Source: Rhodohalobacter sulfatireducens
GTDB lineage: Bacteria; Bacteroidota; Rhodothermia; Balneolales; Balneolaceae
DNA: 38,272 bases
Direction: 5' to 3'
Assembly (NCBI RefSeq): GCF_022012475.1
Contig: NZ_JAKLWS010000040.1
Coordinates: 1 to 38,272 of the forward strand
This document shows, piece after piece, positions 9,781 to 17,867 of the stretch. The number at the start of each line of letters is the position of its first letter. Position 1 is the stretch's first letter. A program made the position numbers and the translations under genes. The notes beneath the pieces were generated by a model. It was not told the origin of the DNA, did no database searches, and saw only the letters and a list, made by a program, of their open reading frames with translations.

Positions 9781-10755
9781 ATGAATGTATTTATTACCGG
9801 CGCAACCGGTTTTATAGGAAGTCATGTTTTTGATCATTTGTCCGAAAATGATCATGTAAATAACATCAAGTGCCTTGTACGAAATAAGGAAAAATGGTTA
9901 GAAGGTAAGTCTTATCAAAAGATAGATGGAGATCTTCACTCCATTCAAAGTATAGAAAAAGCGCTTGAAGGTGTAGATGTTATAATCCACCTGGCAGCAA
10001 TTGTAAAGGCTCCCACACAAAAAGAGTTTGATCATGCAAATGTTGATGCTACTGAGCATCTTGTACGTCTTGCCAACCGGTCGGGTGTAAAGAAAATGGT
10101 GGTATTATCTTCACTGGGTGCTTCAGGTCCAAGTAATGGCAAACCATTGACAGAAAAAGATCCTATGAAACCGATCAGCATGTATGGTAAATCCAAAAAG
10201 AAGATGGAGGAGATGATCCACAATGTGGCCGATTCAGATCTGTCGGTAACCATTTTAAGGCCTCCGGCGGTTTACGGCCCGCGCGAGGATCAAATCTTTA
10301 CGCTTTTTAAAATGATGAGTTATGGATTGGCACCAATGATTGGTGAAGGAGATAAACCAGAGATCTCTATCATGTATGTGAAGGATTTAGTCCAGGCTAT
10401 TGTCAAAGCAATGATGCAGGAAGAAAATGGGGTTCATACCTATTTTGTTTCCGGTAAAAATACCACAAGTCTGAAGAAGGTTAATGATATCGTTCAGACA
10501 GTTCTTGGGAAAAAAAGTCTTCCTATTCACTTCAAACCAACATGGATAAAAAAAATTGCAGGAGTTGTTGAAACAACATCAACATTTTTTGGTTCATACC
10601 CCGTTATAAACAGGGAAAAAGCAGACGAATTCGTTCTGGAATGGATTTGCGATCACCAAAAAGCAAAAAAAGAGCTCAACTATCAGCCGCAATATACACT
10701 GGAAGAAGGCATTTCCAGGACATTACGATGGTACAAAAAACATAACTGGCTATGA
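9781..10755 (+). CDS. NAD(P)-dependent epimerase/reductase, extended SDR
   Basis: This is a 324-residue extended short-chain dehydrogenase/reductase. The Rossmann dinucleotide motif is GATGFIG (7-13), the acidic sugar-epimerase-like segment is DVIIHLAAIV, catalytic serines lie in VVLSSLGASG, and the catalytic pair is Y135/K139 in MYGKSKK. LRPPAVYGPRE is typical of the NDP-sugar epimerase/dehydratase and 3-beta-HSD group. It is divergent from the SPT/glycosyltransferase cluster across 91 bp. Because the 3-ketosphinganine reductase CerR of Caulobacter belongs to this broad family, a ketosphinganine-reducing role is a reasonable inference. An NDP-sugar epimerase feeding the glycosyltransferases is the main alternative. 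Its TGA overlaps the ATG of the next gene (ATGA). Confidence 0.85.
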   Translation: MNVFITGATGFIGSHVFDHLSENDHVNNIKCLVRNKEKWLEGKSYQKIDGDLHSIQSIEKALEGVDVIIHLAAIVKAPTQKEFDHANVDATEHLVRLANRSGVKKMVVLSSLGASGPSNGKPLTEKDPMKPISMYGKSKKKMEEMIHNVADSDLSVTILRPPAVYGPREDQIFTLFKMMSYGLAPMIGEGDKPEISIMYVKDLVQAIVKAMMQEENGVHTYFVSGKNTTSLKKVNDIVQTVLGKKSLPIHFKPTWIKKIAGVVETTSTFFGSYPVINREKADEFVLEWICDHQKAKKELNYQPQYTLEEGISRTLRWYKKHNWL

Positions 10756-12308
10756 TATTTATGAACAAAATTTTTAAATCATTTCTAACATTTATTATCC
10801 TATTCTGCTTTACTTCAGGCAGTTACATACATGCTCAGCTGGTTAAAGATCTTGGTCGGCAAATTGAGATCCCGAATATTGTAAATCTTCAAAGTTCAGA
10901 GACACATCTTTACGCTCTCTCCGAAAGTGAAGGCCTCGTCGTATTTCGTGCATACAGTGATTCTTTACAATGGCTCTACTCCTCTACAGGCATGCAACAA
11001 CGCGGTCATATTATTGAGAGCGACATTCGTTTTGCTTACCTCTATGGAAATACTCGCCGCCTTACAGTCGTTGAACCGACCTCTGTTCTGGGCGTATATT
11101 CTTCAACTGTTCTGCCTGATGTACCCCGTGCTGTAGTAAGAATGGGCAATGATCTCTATATCGCACTTGGAAACTCCGGTTTGGGTCGAATTAGTCTCGA
11201 AACGCCGGAAAGCGTTGACTCAGGTGTAGAAATTATCCGTGATAACCAAACAATTGACTTGACATCCGATAACGGGCAGACTGTTTTTGTCCTCCGAGGG
11301 GATAATTCGATCGGTATCTATACCATTCGTGAAGGGAACGCAACGCTGAGCGAAGAGGTAAATATTGATCAAACACTGACTAAACTATTCCTGATAAAAG
11401 GAGAATTAATGGGAAGTGATAATGACGGGAATATATACCTTGTTAATTCTGATGGTAATACAGAACAAATTGCAAACCTGGCAAATCCTGTTGATAAAAT
11501 CTCAATATGGAACGACCGAACAATCATTAGAACCGTTACGGCAGATATTTGGATTGATGACAGCAATGGAAATTTCAACCAGTGGAAACCCGGAAATCGT
11601 TCTGGCAATTATTTGACTGTAACAGAAGACACTTTCTGGATTTCTGAGTACAATAAGATTTTTCCGATCATAGAGCGGGCCGACCAGCAAGAGATGGATA
11701 GTGATACACCCGTTTCTGATACTTTTGCACTCAGTGAAATTGAGGATGTAGTACTGCCATTTCCTCGTCCGTTGCTTTTACCGATTGAGTTCGAAGGAGA
11801 TGTCAGCAGTGACAATATTTCACTCAGCTACATTGCCTCATTTAATAATGCACAAATACGTGGAAATTCATTTTACTGGCAACCTACAGCCACTCAATCC
11901 GGACGGCATACGGTTACGATTACAGCATCCCTGGCAGATGGGAAAACAGACAGCACCCAGTTCGTCATCAATCTTCGTCCATTTAATTCACCCCCTCGAT
12001 TTACCCCCTCCCGACCTATCTCAATACCTGTAGGCGAGGAGTTTGAATTGGGCATTTCGGCTATTGACCCGGACGGCATCAACCAATCATTAATTCGATA
12101 TTTGGGTGTAGATATGCCTGACGGTGCACAAATAAATGAAACAACCGGCCGGTTCAGATGGAATCCTGATGAAAGACAAGTTGGCGAACATACTTTTAGA
12201 GTTATAGCTACAGATCAATACGGTGCTGCAGCTTCGCAGGATTACACGATAAATGTGGTTGAACTTTCAGCACAAACAGGTGAAGAAGAAGACCTTTTTG
12301 AACAGTGA
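10752..12308 (+). CDS. Exported beta-propeller-like protein with two Ig/cadherin-like domains
   Basis: No named family is certain for this 518-residue protein. It starts with a secretion signal (hydrophobic SFLTFIILFCFTSGSYIHAQ), using the ATG at 10752 or the one at 10761. Residues about 35-330 are a run of short beta-rich repeats (for example LYIALGNSGLGRISLE and ELMGSDNDGNIYLVNSDG) that look like a WD/PQQ-type propeller. Residues about 340-407 and 408-505 look like two Ig/cadherin-like (He_PIG, dystroglycan-type) domains: FYWQPTATQSGRHTVTITA, and DPDG then GRFRWNPDERQVGEHTFRV. No type IX C-terminal sorting signal is evident. It overlaps the epimerase upstream by 4 bp and mutY downstream by 4 bp, so it is translated within one operon. 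A periplasmic or outer-surface binding or assembly role is a guess. Confidence 0.8.
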   Translation: MIFMNKIFKSFLTFIILFCFTSGSYIHAQLVKDLGRQIEIPNIVNLQSSETHLYALSESEGLVVFRAYSDSLQWLYSSTGMQQRGHIIESDIRFAYLYGNTRRLTVVEPTSVLGVYSSTVLPDVPRAVVRMGNDLYIALGNSGLGRISLETPESVDSGVEIIRDNQTIDLTSDNGQTVFVLRGDNSIGIYTIREGNATLSEEVNIDQTLTKLFLIKGELMGSDNDGNIYLVNSDGNTEQIANLANPVDKISIWNDRTIIRTVTADIWIDDSNGNFNQWKPGNRSGNYLTVTEDTFWISEYNKIFPIIERADQQEMDSDTPVSDTFALSEIEDVVLPFPRPLLLPIEFEGDVSSDNISLSYIASFNNAQIRGNSFYWQPTATQSGRHTVTITASLADGKTDSTQFVINLRPFNSPPRFTPSRPISIPVGEEFELGISAIDPDGINQSLIRYLGVDMPDGAQINETTGRFRWNPDERQVGEHTFRVIATDQYGAAASQDYTINVVELSAQTGEEEDLFEQ

Positions 12309-13399
12309 GCAGTTTTTCAGATAAGATTGTAGCGTGGTACCAGGAAAATAAAAGAGATCTGCCCTGGCGAAAAACCGACGATCCCTATAAAATCTGGATT
12401 TCGGAAATAATGCTCCAGCAAACACGGGTTGATACAGTTATTCCCTACTATGAACGATTCCTTGAGCGATTTCCAACCGTATATGATCTTGCAGAAGCCG
12501 ATCAACAGGATGTGTTAAAGAGTTGGGAAGGGCTTGGATACTACAGCCGCGGACGAAATCTGCATCATGCTTCCAAAACTGTTGTGGATAAGTTCGATGG
12601 TAATGTGCCCTCTGTATGGGATGAAATTACCTCTTTGAAAGGGATTGGACCCTACACGGCATCAGCGCTTCTTAGTATTGCTTTTCAAAAAAAATATGCT
12701 GTGGTTGATGGAAATGTAATTCGCGTTCTCTCGCGCTATTATGGAATTCAGGATGATATTCGAAAGTCCACAACAAAAAACAGGATACAAGAACTTACGG
12801 ATGACCTGATTCCAGAAGATAAACCCGGTGATTTCAACCAGGCCGTCATGGAGCTTGGAGCAACAGTTTGCACCCCTCAAAACCCTAATTGTAATGATTG
12901 CCCCCTTTTTGTTGATTGCATTGCTGCAAAAAGAGCTCAAACTGATGAAATACCATATAAATCACCCGCGAAAAAAATACCGCATCATCAAATTGCTGTT
13001 GGGTTGATTCTCAATCAAAAAAATGAATTACTTATCGCTCTACGCCCCAATGAGAGCATGCTCGGTGGACTTTGGGAATTCCCGGGCGGTAAGCAGGAAG
13101 AGGATGAAACATTACAAGAAGCAACAGCTCGCGAGTTGAGTGAAGAACTTGGTGTTGAGGTTGAAGTCTTTTCAAAGTTTCGGGATCTGAGGCACGCTTA
13201 CTCTCATTTTAAAATTACGATGCACGCATTTTGGTGCCGAATAAAAAATGGAGATCCTAAACCTAAATCAAGCCAGAAGATAAAGTGGGTCTCACTGGAT
13301 GAAATTGATGAATTTCCTTTTCCAAAAGCCAACAAAACTCTCATTAAAGGCTTGAAGAATCTCGATAAAGACGACCTATCTCATTACCTGGATAACTAA
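12305..13399 (+). CDS. mutY: Adenine DNA glycosylase MutY with a complete Nudix box
   Basis: MutY removes adenine mispaired with 8-oxoguanine. The 364-residue protein has the catalytic Glu in SEIMLQQT (E34), the HhH motif LKGIGPYTA (111-119) followed by the catalytic Asp in VVDGNVIRV (D135), and the [4Fe-4S] ligands C189, C196, C199 and C205. The C-terminal domain begins near 228 and contains the MutY 8-oxoG-reading loop HAYSH (297-301). Unusually it also has a perfect Nudix signature GX5EX7REUXEEXGU at 262-284 (GGKQEED onward, then RELSEELGV), which ordinary MutY C-domains have lost. The GTG start at 12305 overlaps the TGA of the previous gene. Its TAA overlaps the ATG of the next gene. Confidence 0.95.
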   Translation: MSSFSDKIVAWYQENKRDLPWRKTDDPYKIWISEIMLQQTRVDTVIPYYERFLERFPTVYDLAEADQQDVLKSWEGLGYYSRGRNLHHASKTVVDKFDGNVPSVWDEITSLKGIGPYTASALLSIAFQKKYAVVDGNVIRVLSRYYGIQDDIRKSTTKNRIQELTDDLIPEDKPGDFNQAVMELGATVCTPQNPNCNDCPLFVDCIAAKRAQTDEIPYKSPAKKIPHHQIAVGLILNQKNELLIALRPNESMLGGLWEFPGGKQEEDETLQEATARELSEELGVEVEVFSKFRDLRHAYSHFKITMHAFWCRIKNGDPKPKSSQKIKWVSLDEIDEFPFPKANKTLIKGLKNLDKDDLSHYLDN

Positions 13400-14235
13400 T
13401 GCTATCAAAGCCGTTACGCAAACGTACTCCTCAGGGACTTTGGGATTTGAAACCCTATCTGGACGAAATAAATGACCGGGTTGAAACTGCTGATTATATC
13501 TCTGAAGATCCTGTTCAATTTCTTCACGCATTCCATCAAAAAAAAGACCGGGAAATTGCAGGATTCCTGGCTGCCACGATGGCCTGGGGACGACGGGATA
13601 TTGTCATTGCAAAAGTGGAAGATTTGTTAAGTCGTATGCAAAACGATCCGTATCGTTTTGTAATGAGTTACAATCAAGCTGAATTTAGCAGGCTTCGGTC
13701 TTTTAAACACCGCACATTTAAACCGATCGATATTCACGGTATCCTTCTCAGCCTGAAAAATATCTATTCCAGTTATGATGATTTTGAATCATTTTGGATA
13801 AAATGTCATGAGCAGGCAAAAGCTGAAAACAGACCTTTGATGGCTCTTTTTCATCATAACTTTTTTAATGGTTGCGATGATCTCGCCAACCGAACACGAA
13901 AACATGTCTCCAATCCCGAGAAAGGGAGTACCTGTAAACGTTTGTTCATGTTCCTGCGCTGGATGATTCGTAAAGATAGCCCTGTGGACCTTGGTATATG
14001 GGATTTTATTCCTGCTTCGGATCTGTTGATTCCCTACGATGTTCATGTAGCCCGGCAGGCAAAAAAGTATGGATTAGTATCACGAAAAAGCAACGACTGG
14101 AAAACGGTTAACCAGCTTACGGAAACATTGAAATTACTAAATCCCGATGATCCTGCTCGCTATGATTACTCACTTTTTGGAATGGGTGCACTAGATTATT
14201 CACTTCCGAAAAAGTTTATCCTGAACAAAGTTTAA
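13399..14235 (+). CDS. TIGR02757 (DUF2400) family protein
   Basis: This 278-residue cytoplasmic protein belongs to the conserved family TIGR02757/DUF2400, widespread in Bacteroidota and of unknown biochemical function. Family-like segments are REIAGFLAATMAWGRRD, CKRLFMFLRWMIRKD, SPVDLGIW, LLIPYDVHVARQA and a C-terminal ARYDYSLFGMGALD. The fold is thought to be related to helix-hairpin-helix glycosylases. The start ATG at 13399 overlaps the mutY stop (TAATG), so it is translationally coupled to a DNA-repair glycosylase, in keeping with a nucleic-acid role. The stop overlaps by 4 bp the stop of the convergent membrane-protein gene. Confidence 0.88.
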   Translation: MLSKPLRKRTPQGLWDLKPYLDEINDRVETADYISEDPVQFLHAFHQKKDREIAGFLAATMAWGRRDIVIAKVEDLLSRMQNDPYRFVMSYNQAEFSRLRSFKHRTFKPIDIHGILLSLKNIYSSYDDFESFWIKCHEQAKAENRPLMALFHHNFFNGCDDLANRTRKHVSNPEKGSTCKRLFMFLRWMIRKDSPVDLGIWDFIPASDLLIPYDVHVARQAKKYGLVSRKSNDWKTVNQLTETLKLLNPDDPARYDYSLFGMGALDYSLPKKFILNKV

Positions 14236-14903
14236 ATGGTCATCCAGAGATCAATAAATCGGTTTACGGCAAAAATAAAATAACCGATAATTGAAATCGA
14301 AAAGCTTTCCAGCACAAGAAAAAGAATACACCCAAGTGTGTAGGAAGATAAAATCTGTATCCAGCTTTTTATCCCCTCCATCAAAAAATACCTCTCATAA
14401 ATTCTGAGTACTACAATGCCTACTAACACCAACGGCATGTATGTAGTTATGGTTGAATTGAACAAAGTGGATGGAGATACTAACCAAATTGGTACTAACA
14501 CCAATAATGAAACCACAGCTGTTCCAACTGCATAGGCGCTGAGAATCAAGTTATAATAGAAACCCTCTATATTTTCACGGAAGAAGAATAATCCCGGAAT
14601 AGCTAAGGAGGGAATTAACAGAAGGAACATTAGGAGTGGTAATAAAAAAGTAGATAGCTTTAAATCTGCATATTGTATCCAGTATGTGAGTTGCTGGTAC
14701 TGATCAATCTCTTTGCTTACGAATTCTGCGAGTATCGGGGTTCTGTACCCAAGAACCAATGAATAAAGAGCTATTACAATGATAACCCCAATCAATCCAA
14801 AAGAAAACGGATGCATGTAATTTGATTTCTCGTCAAGAACAAAGCTGTCCACAACTTTCCCGGGCGTGATAAGCATCTCTCTGAATGTTCTTACATACTC
14901 CAT
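14232..14903 (-). CDS. Yip1/DUF3667-like polytopic membrane protein
   Basis: This is a 223-residue inner-membrane protein of unknown function. A short cytoplasmic N-terminus (FREMLITPGKVVDSFVLDE, reminiscent of DUF3667/Yip1-type proteins: a 'TPGK' segment, then a PF segment) is followed by five or six hydrophobic helices starting near 34. These include GLIGVIIVIALYSLVLGY, STFLLPLLMFLLLIPSLAI and AVVSLLVLVPIWLV. No catalytic motif is visible. Start ATG is at 14903. It converges tail-to-tail on the TIGR02757 gene with a 4-bp overlap and is divergent from rpsU across a 234-bp gap. Confidence 0.75.
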   Translation of the reverse strand: MEYVRTFREMLITPGKVVDSFVLDEKSNYMHPFSFGLIGVIIVIALYSLVLGYRTPILAEFVSKEIDQYQQLTYWIQYADLKLSTFLLPLLMFLLLIPSLAIPGLFFFRENIEGFYYNLILSAYAVGTAVVSLLVLVPIWLVSPSTLFNSTITTYMPLVLVGIVVLRIYERYFLMEGIKSWIQILSSYTLGCILFLVLESFSISIIGYFIFAVNRFIDLWMTI

Positions 14904-15137
14904 GTAGCCTGGTTAGTAATTATTGGTAAAAGTTTCCCCGTTATCGGTGAATGAATGCCGTTTTAGAATTGACTTATAATATCCTAAAAAATTAAAGATG
15001 AAAAAAGCTGTTCTCTGAATTCAACCCGCAATTCAGGACTAATAAATAGTATCTTTTTTTAACTGTGAAACTATTTTTTTCTGAAAAGTATTTTTATATT
15101 AGGTGTCTGTCAATTTTTATAAAACTAAACATTAGAT
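14904..15137. other. Divergent intergenic region upstream of rpsU
   Basis: This 234-bp non-coding stretch must hold promoters for the membrane-protein gene (-) and rpsU (+). A short inverted repeat (CTGAATT / AATTCAG, 15015-15036, 8-nt loop) lies about 100 bp before the rpsU start. The last 30 bp before the rpsU ATG are AT-rich and show no Shine-Dalgarno match. I could not place a promoter with confidence. Confidence 0.5.
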
Positions 15138-15332
15138 ATGATCGGAGTTAACGTAAAAGACAATGAAAGTATAGATCGCGCAATTAACCGCTTTAAAAAG
15201 ATGGTTACGCGTTCTCGAATACTTAATGAATACAAAGAACGGCAGCAGTACACAAAGCCATCTGAAGAGCGCAGAGAAGCTCTGAAAAAAAGTATTCGTG
15301 AAGAGCGAAGACGTCAGAGAGAAAACTACTAA
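15138..15332 (+). CDS. rpsU: 30S ribosomal protein bS21
   Basis: At 64 residues this is a typical S21 of the small ribosomal subunit, which contacts the 3' end of 16S rRNA near the anti-Shine-Dalgarno region. Recognisable features are the N-terminus MIGVNVKDNESIDRAINRFK, the central RSRILNEYKERQQYTKPSE and a highly basic tail REERRRQREN. ATG at 15138 is the only sensible start, and no SD-like purine run precedes it. The stop lies only 6 bp from the convergent radA stop, which leaves no room for separate terminators between them. Confidence 0.97.
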   Translation: MIGVNVKDNESIDRAINRFKKMVTRSRILNEYKERQQYTKPSEERREALKKSIREERRRQRENY

Positions 15333-15338
15333 AAGAGT

Positions 15339-16679
15339 TTAAACAAATTCCGAGATAGTAGCCGCGGTATTGATCTCAATGTTATTCTGAACCGCGGTTC
15401 CGCTCTTGGGTAACAGAGCTCTCTGAATACCCATCTTACCTGCCTCTCGTATACGTTGCGCAACATTCGATACATTCCTTATCTCCCCACCTAACCCAAC
15501 TTCGCCGATATAAACGGTATTTTTATCAACTACCTGATCTTTCAGGCTGGATGAAAGTGCCGAAATTACGGCGAGATCGGCTGCAGGATCGGTGATCTTC
15601 AATCCCCCGGCTACATTCAGGTACACATCCTGGTCACCAAAATGAAGTCCGGCTCTTTTTTCAAGTACAGCAATCAAAAGTGATAATCGTCTTTGATCAA
15701 ATCCGCTGGCCGTTCGCTGGGGAGTTCCATAATTGCTGGATGAAACCAATGCCTGGACCTCAACTAGAATAGGTCGCGTTCCTTCCATCACACAAGCTAT
15801 GGCATTACCGCTGACCTCCAGGTCAGAGTCAGACAAGAATAGTTCAGATGGATTCGTAACCTCCTGAAGCCCACCTTCATTCATTTCAAAAACGCCAACC
15901 TCCTGTGCCGGACCGAAACGGTTTTTTATACATCTCAACAATCGATAAAAGTGATTTTTGTCTCCTTCAAAATGAAGAACGGTATCAACCATGTGTTCCA
16001 AAATTCTGGGACCGGCAATGTCTCCTTCTTTGGTCACATGACCAATCATCAAAGTCGTAATATTCTCTTTTTTTGCAATCTGCTGAAGCAGAGCTGAGCA
16101 TTCTCGAATCTGACGAATACTTCCGGGGAGACTTGTCAGTTCATCGCTGAAAAGCGTTTGTATCGAGTCGATAACTAAAAGATCTGGTTTCAGTTTTCGG
16201 GCAGAGTGAATGACCGACTGGACATCTGTATTTGAACTGATGTAGAGGTTCTCACCCGTTAAACCTATTCGGGCTGCACGTTGTTTGATTTGAGCACCCG
16301 ATTCCTCGCCCGCGATATAAAGAATTTTCAAATTCGGGCTATTTTTTGCGGTTTGAAGCATCAATGTACTTTTACCGATCCCGGGATCTCCACCCAAAAG
16401 TGTAAACGATCCATCTACAAAACCACCGCCAAGAACACGGTCAAACTCATCTAGATTGCTCGACAACCTCTCCTGGTGTTCTGTTCCCACGTCAGACAGC
16501 CTAACGACTTCAGAATTGTCCGATTCGGAAATCTCAACTTTATGTTTTTTTGAGCTCTTTTTTTTCTCCCGTTTTTCTGTAAAGGTATTCCATTCGCCGC
16601 ATTTTGGACAAACTCCCAGCCATTTGGGAGAAACATGGTTGCAATTACTGCATTCAAAATGAATCTTTTCCTTAGCCAT
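15339..16679 (-). CDS. radA: DNA repair/recombination protein RadA (Sms)
   Basis: RadA is a RecA-like ATPase that drives branch migration in homologous recombination. The 446-residue protein has the N-terminal zinc ribbon C10-C13/C24-C27 (CSNC, CPKC), Walker A GGDPGIGKST (96-105), the RadA-specific KNRFG motif, and a C-terminal Lon-protease-like domain (VAGGLKITDPAADLA, GEVGLGGEIR). The length is normal. ATG at 16679 lies inside the 3' end of the upstream membrane-protein gene, an 8-bp overlap, so the two are co-transcribed. Confidence 0.97.
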   Translation of the reverse strand: MAKEKIHFECSNCNHVSPKWLGVCPKCGEWNTFTEKREKKKSSKKHKVEISESDNSEVVRLSDVGTEHQERLSSNLDEFDRVLGGGFVDGSFTLLGGDPGIGKSTLMLQTAKNSPNLKILYIAGEESGAQIKQRAARIGLTGENLYISSNTDVQSVIHSARKLKPDLLVIDSIQTLFSDELTSLPGSIRQIRECSALLQQIAKKENITTLMIGHVTKEGDIAGPRILEHMVDTVLHFEGDKNHFYRLLRCIKNRFGPAQEVGVFEMNEGGLQEVTNPSELFLSDSDLEVSGNAIACVMEGTRPILVEVQALVSSSNYGTPQRTASGFDQRRLSLLIAVLEKRAGLHFGDQDVYLNVAGGLKITDPAADLAVISALSSSLKDQVVDKNTVYIGEVGLGGEIRNVSNVAQRIREAGKMGIQRALLPKSGTAVQNNIEINTAATISEFV

Positions 16680-17754
16680 GATCTTCTAATTCTTCGACGG
16701 GAATGGGTTCATCTGTTTCTGAAAGTCTTTGCTCTACGGAATCATTTACATACCAAATCATCGCAAAAATGCCAAGGCCAATGCTGGAATAATAGGTAAT
16801 AATTCTCCATGTAAATACAGCTAAACCTATAAATGCTTTTCGATCAATTAACGGGCCGAGGAATATCGCAAAAAGACCCTCAACTCCACCTGATCCGCCA
16901 GGCGTGGGAATGACAAGAAATGCCAGGTTCATGGCAAGGCTTCGTAAAACCAATAAGATTTCATCTGCCGGCAGTAAACTCAGAACAACAATTACGGGTA
17001 AAGCAACTTTACAAAGCCACGTCATGGTTGAGAGATAGAAAGCTTTGAGAACAAATGTATATGGTTTCTTTTTCAGTAATTTTGAATAGCTTTCAAGATT
17101 ATCAGCCTCTTCATTAACCTTATCAGCATATTTTCTTAAAAATGGCAGCTTAAAAATTACCCGGATGACCTTTTTAATTGCTGCTGGATTAATCAACAGG
17201 CCATAGGCAAGTAAAGCTCCATACAACAAAAGTGCCGTGTAGATTAAAGCCATAGAAACATTTCCAACCAAGCCAATCTCCTCCGGTAAAACCTGGAAGT
17301 AGATTCCTGAAATCAGCAGAATCGGCACGGCCAATGCATACCAAAATTGATCTAATAATACACTGTAAAGCATAATAGCTGATGATTGGCCAAGCTGAAT
17401 TCCCTCCCGTGTCATCGCAAATGTTGCCACAGGTGCACCACCGATTGTAGAAGGGGTAACAGCGGAGGCAAAATCCCAGGTAAGAGCAATTCGAACAGCA
17501 GCCATCTTACCAATAACCTTATCTGCCAGGTACCTGATTTTTGCTGCACTGAAATACACTTTCAAGAGTGTTACTGCGATAGCGATTCCCAATCCAGGTA
17601 ATCTTTTGGGCTTCAGATGTTCCAATACACCCGGAGTGTAGGTCAGATAAATTACGATTCCCATACTGATTACACTCAAAGCGATAGATATCGCCAAATA
17701 CTTGAGTGAAATCAGAGGTCCGCTGCTTGGGCTATGTTGAACAGGTTTCGACAA
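16672..17754 (-). CDS. Lysylphosphatidylglycerol synthase TM-region (flippase-like) membrane protein
   Basis: This 360-residue polytopic inner-membrane protein belongs to the LPG_synthase_TM/UPF0104 group (PF03706). It has about eight hydrophobic helices, the family segment TPSTIGGAPVATFAMTREG and the re-entrant-like FLVIPTPGGSGGVEGLFA. It lacks the catalytic aminoacyl-transfer domain of true MprF, so it is more likely a lipid transporter or flippase-like protein than a lysyl transferase. The reading frame opens at TTG 17754; no ATG lies before the first helix, so a TTG start is assumed. It overlaps radA by 8 bp. Confidence 0.85.
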   Translation of the reverse strand: MSKPVQHSPSSGPLISLKYLAISIALSVISMGIVIYLTYTPGVLEHLKPKRLPGLGIAIAVTLLKVYFSAAKIRYLADKVIGKMAAVRIALTWDFASAVTPSTIGGAPVATFAMTREGIQLGQSSAIMLYSVLLDQFWYALAVPILLISGIYFQVLPEEIGLVGNVSMALIYTALLLYGALLAYGLLINPAAIKKVIRVIFKLPFLRKYADKVNEEADNLESYSKLLKKKPYTFVLKAFYLSTMTWLCKVALPVIVVLSLLPADEILLVLRSLAMNLAFLVIPTPGGSGGVEGLFAIFLGPLIDRKAFIGLAVFTWRIITYYSSIGLGIFAMIWYVNDSVEQRLSETDEPIPVEELEDHG

Positions 17755-17811
17755 ATAAATGATTTATGTGTTCAAAACCCTGAAATATACTGAAATGGTA
17801 GGGTAGAGAAT

Positions 17812-17848
17812 AAAAAAAATGCCGGGTTTTTAAGACCGGCATTTTTTT
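17812..17848 (-). terminator. Rho-independent terminator of fbaB
   Basis: Read on the minus strand, a GC-rich stem (ATGCCGG at 17842-17836, pairing with CCGGCAT at 17825-17819) encloses a 10-nt loop and is followed by a run of eight Ts. It lies about 20 bp after the fbaB stop. The A-run on the other arm makes the structure potentially bidirectional. Confidence 0.92.
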
Positions 17849-17867
17849 GAAATGAAAGAAAAGTTAA

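Noticed and set aside
15110-15137. Extended Shine-Dalgarno before rpsU, as used for bS21 autoregulation in some Bacteroidota
   Set aside because: The sequence just upstream of the ATG is A/T-rich with no purine-rich SD match.
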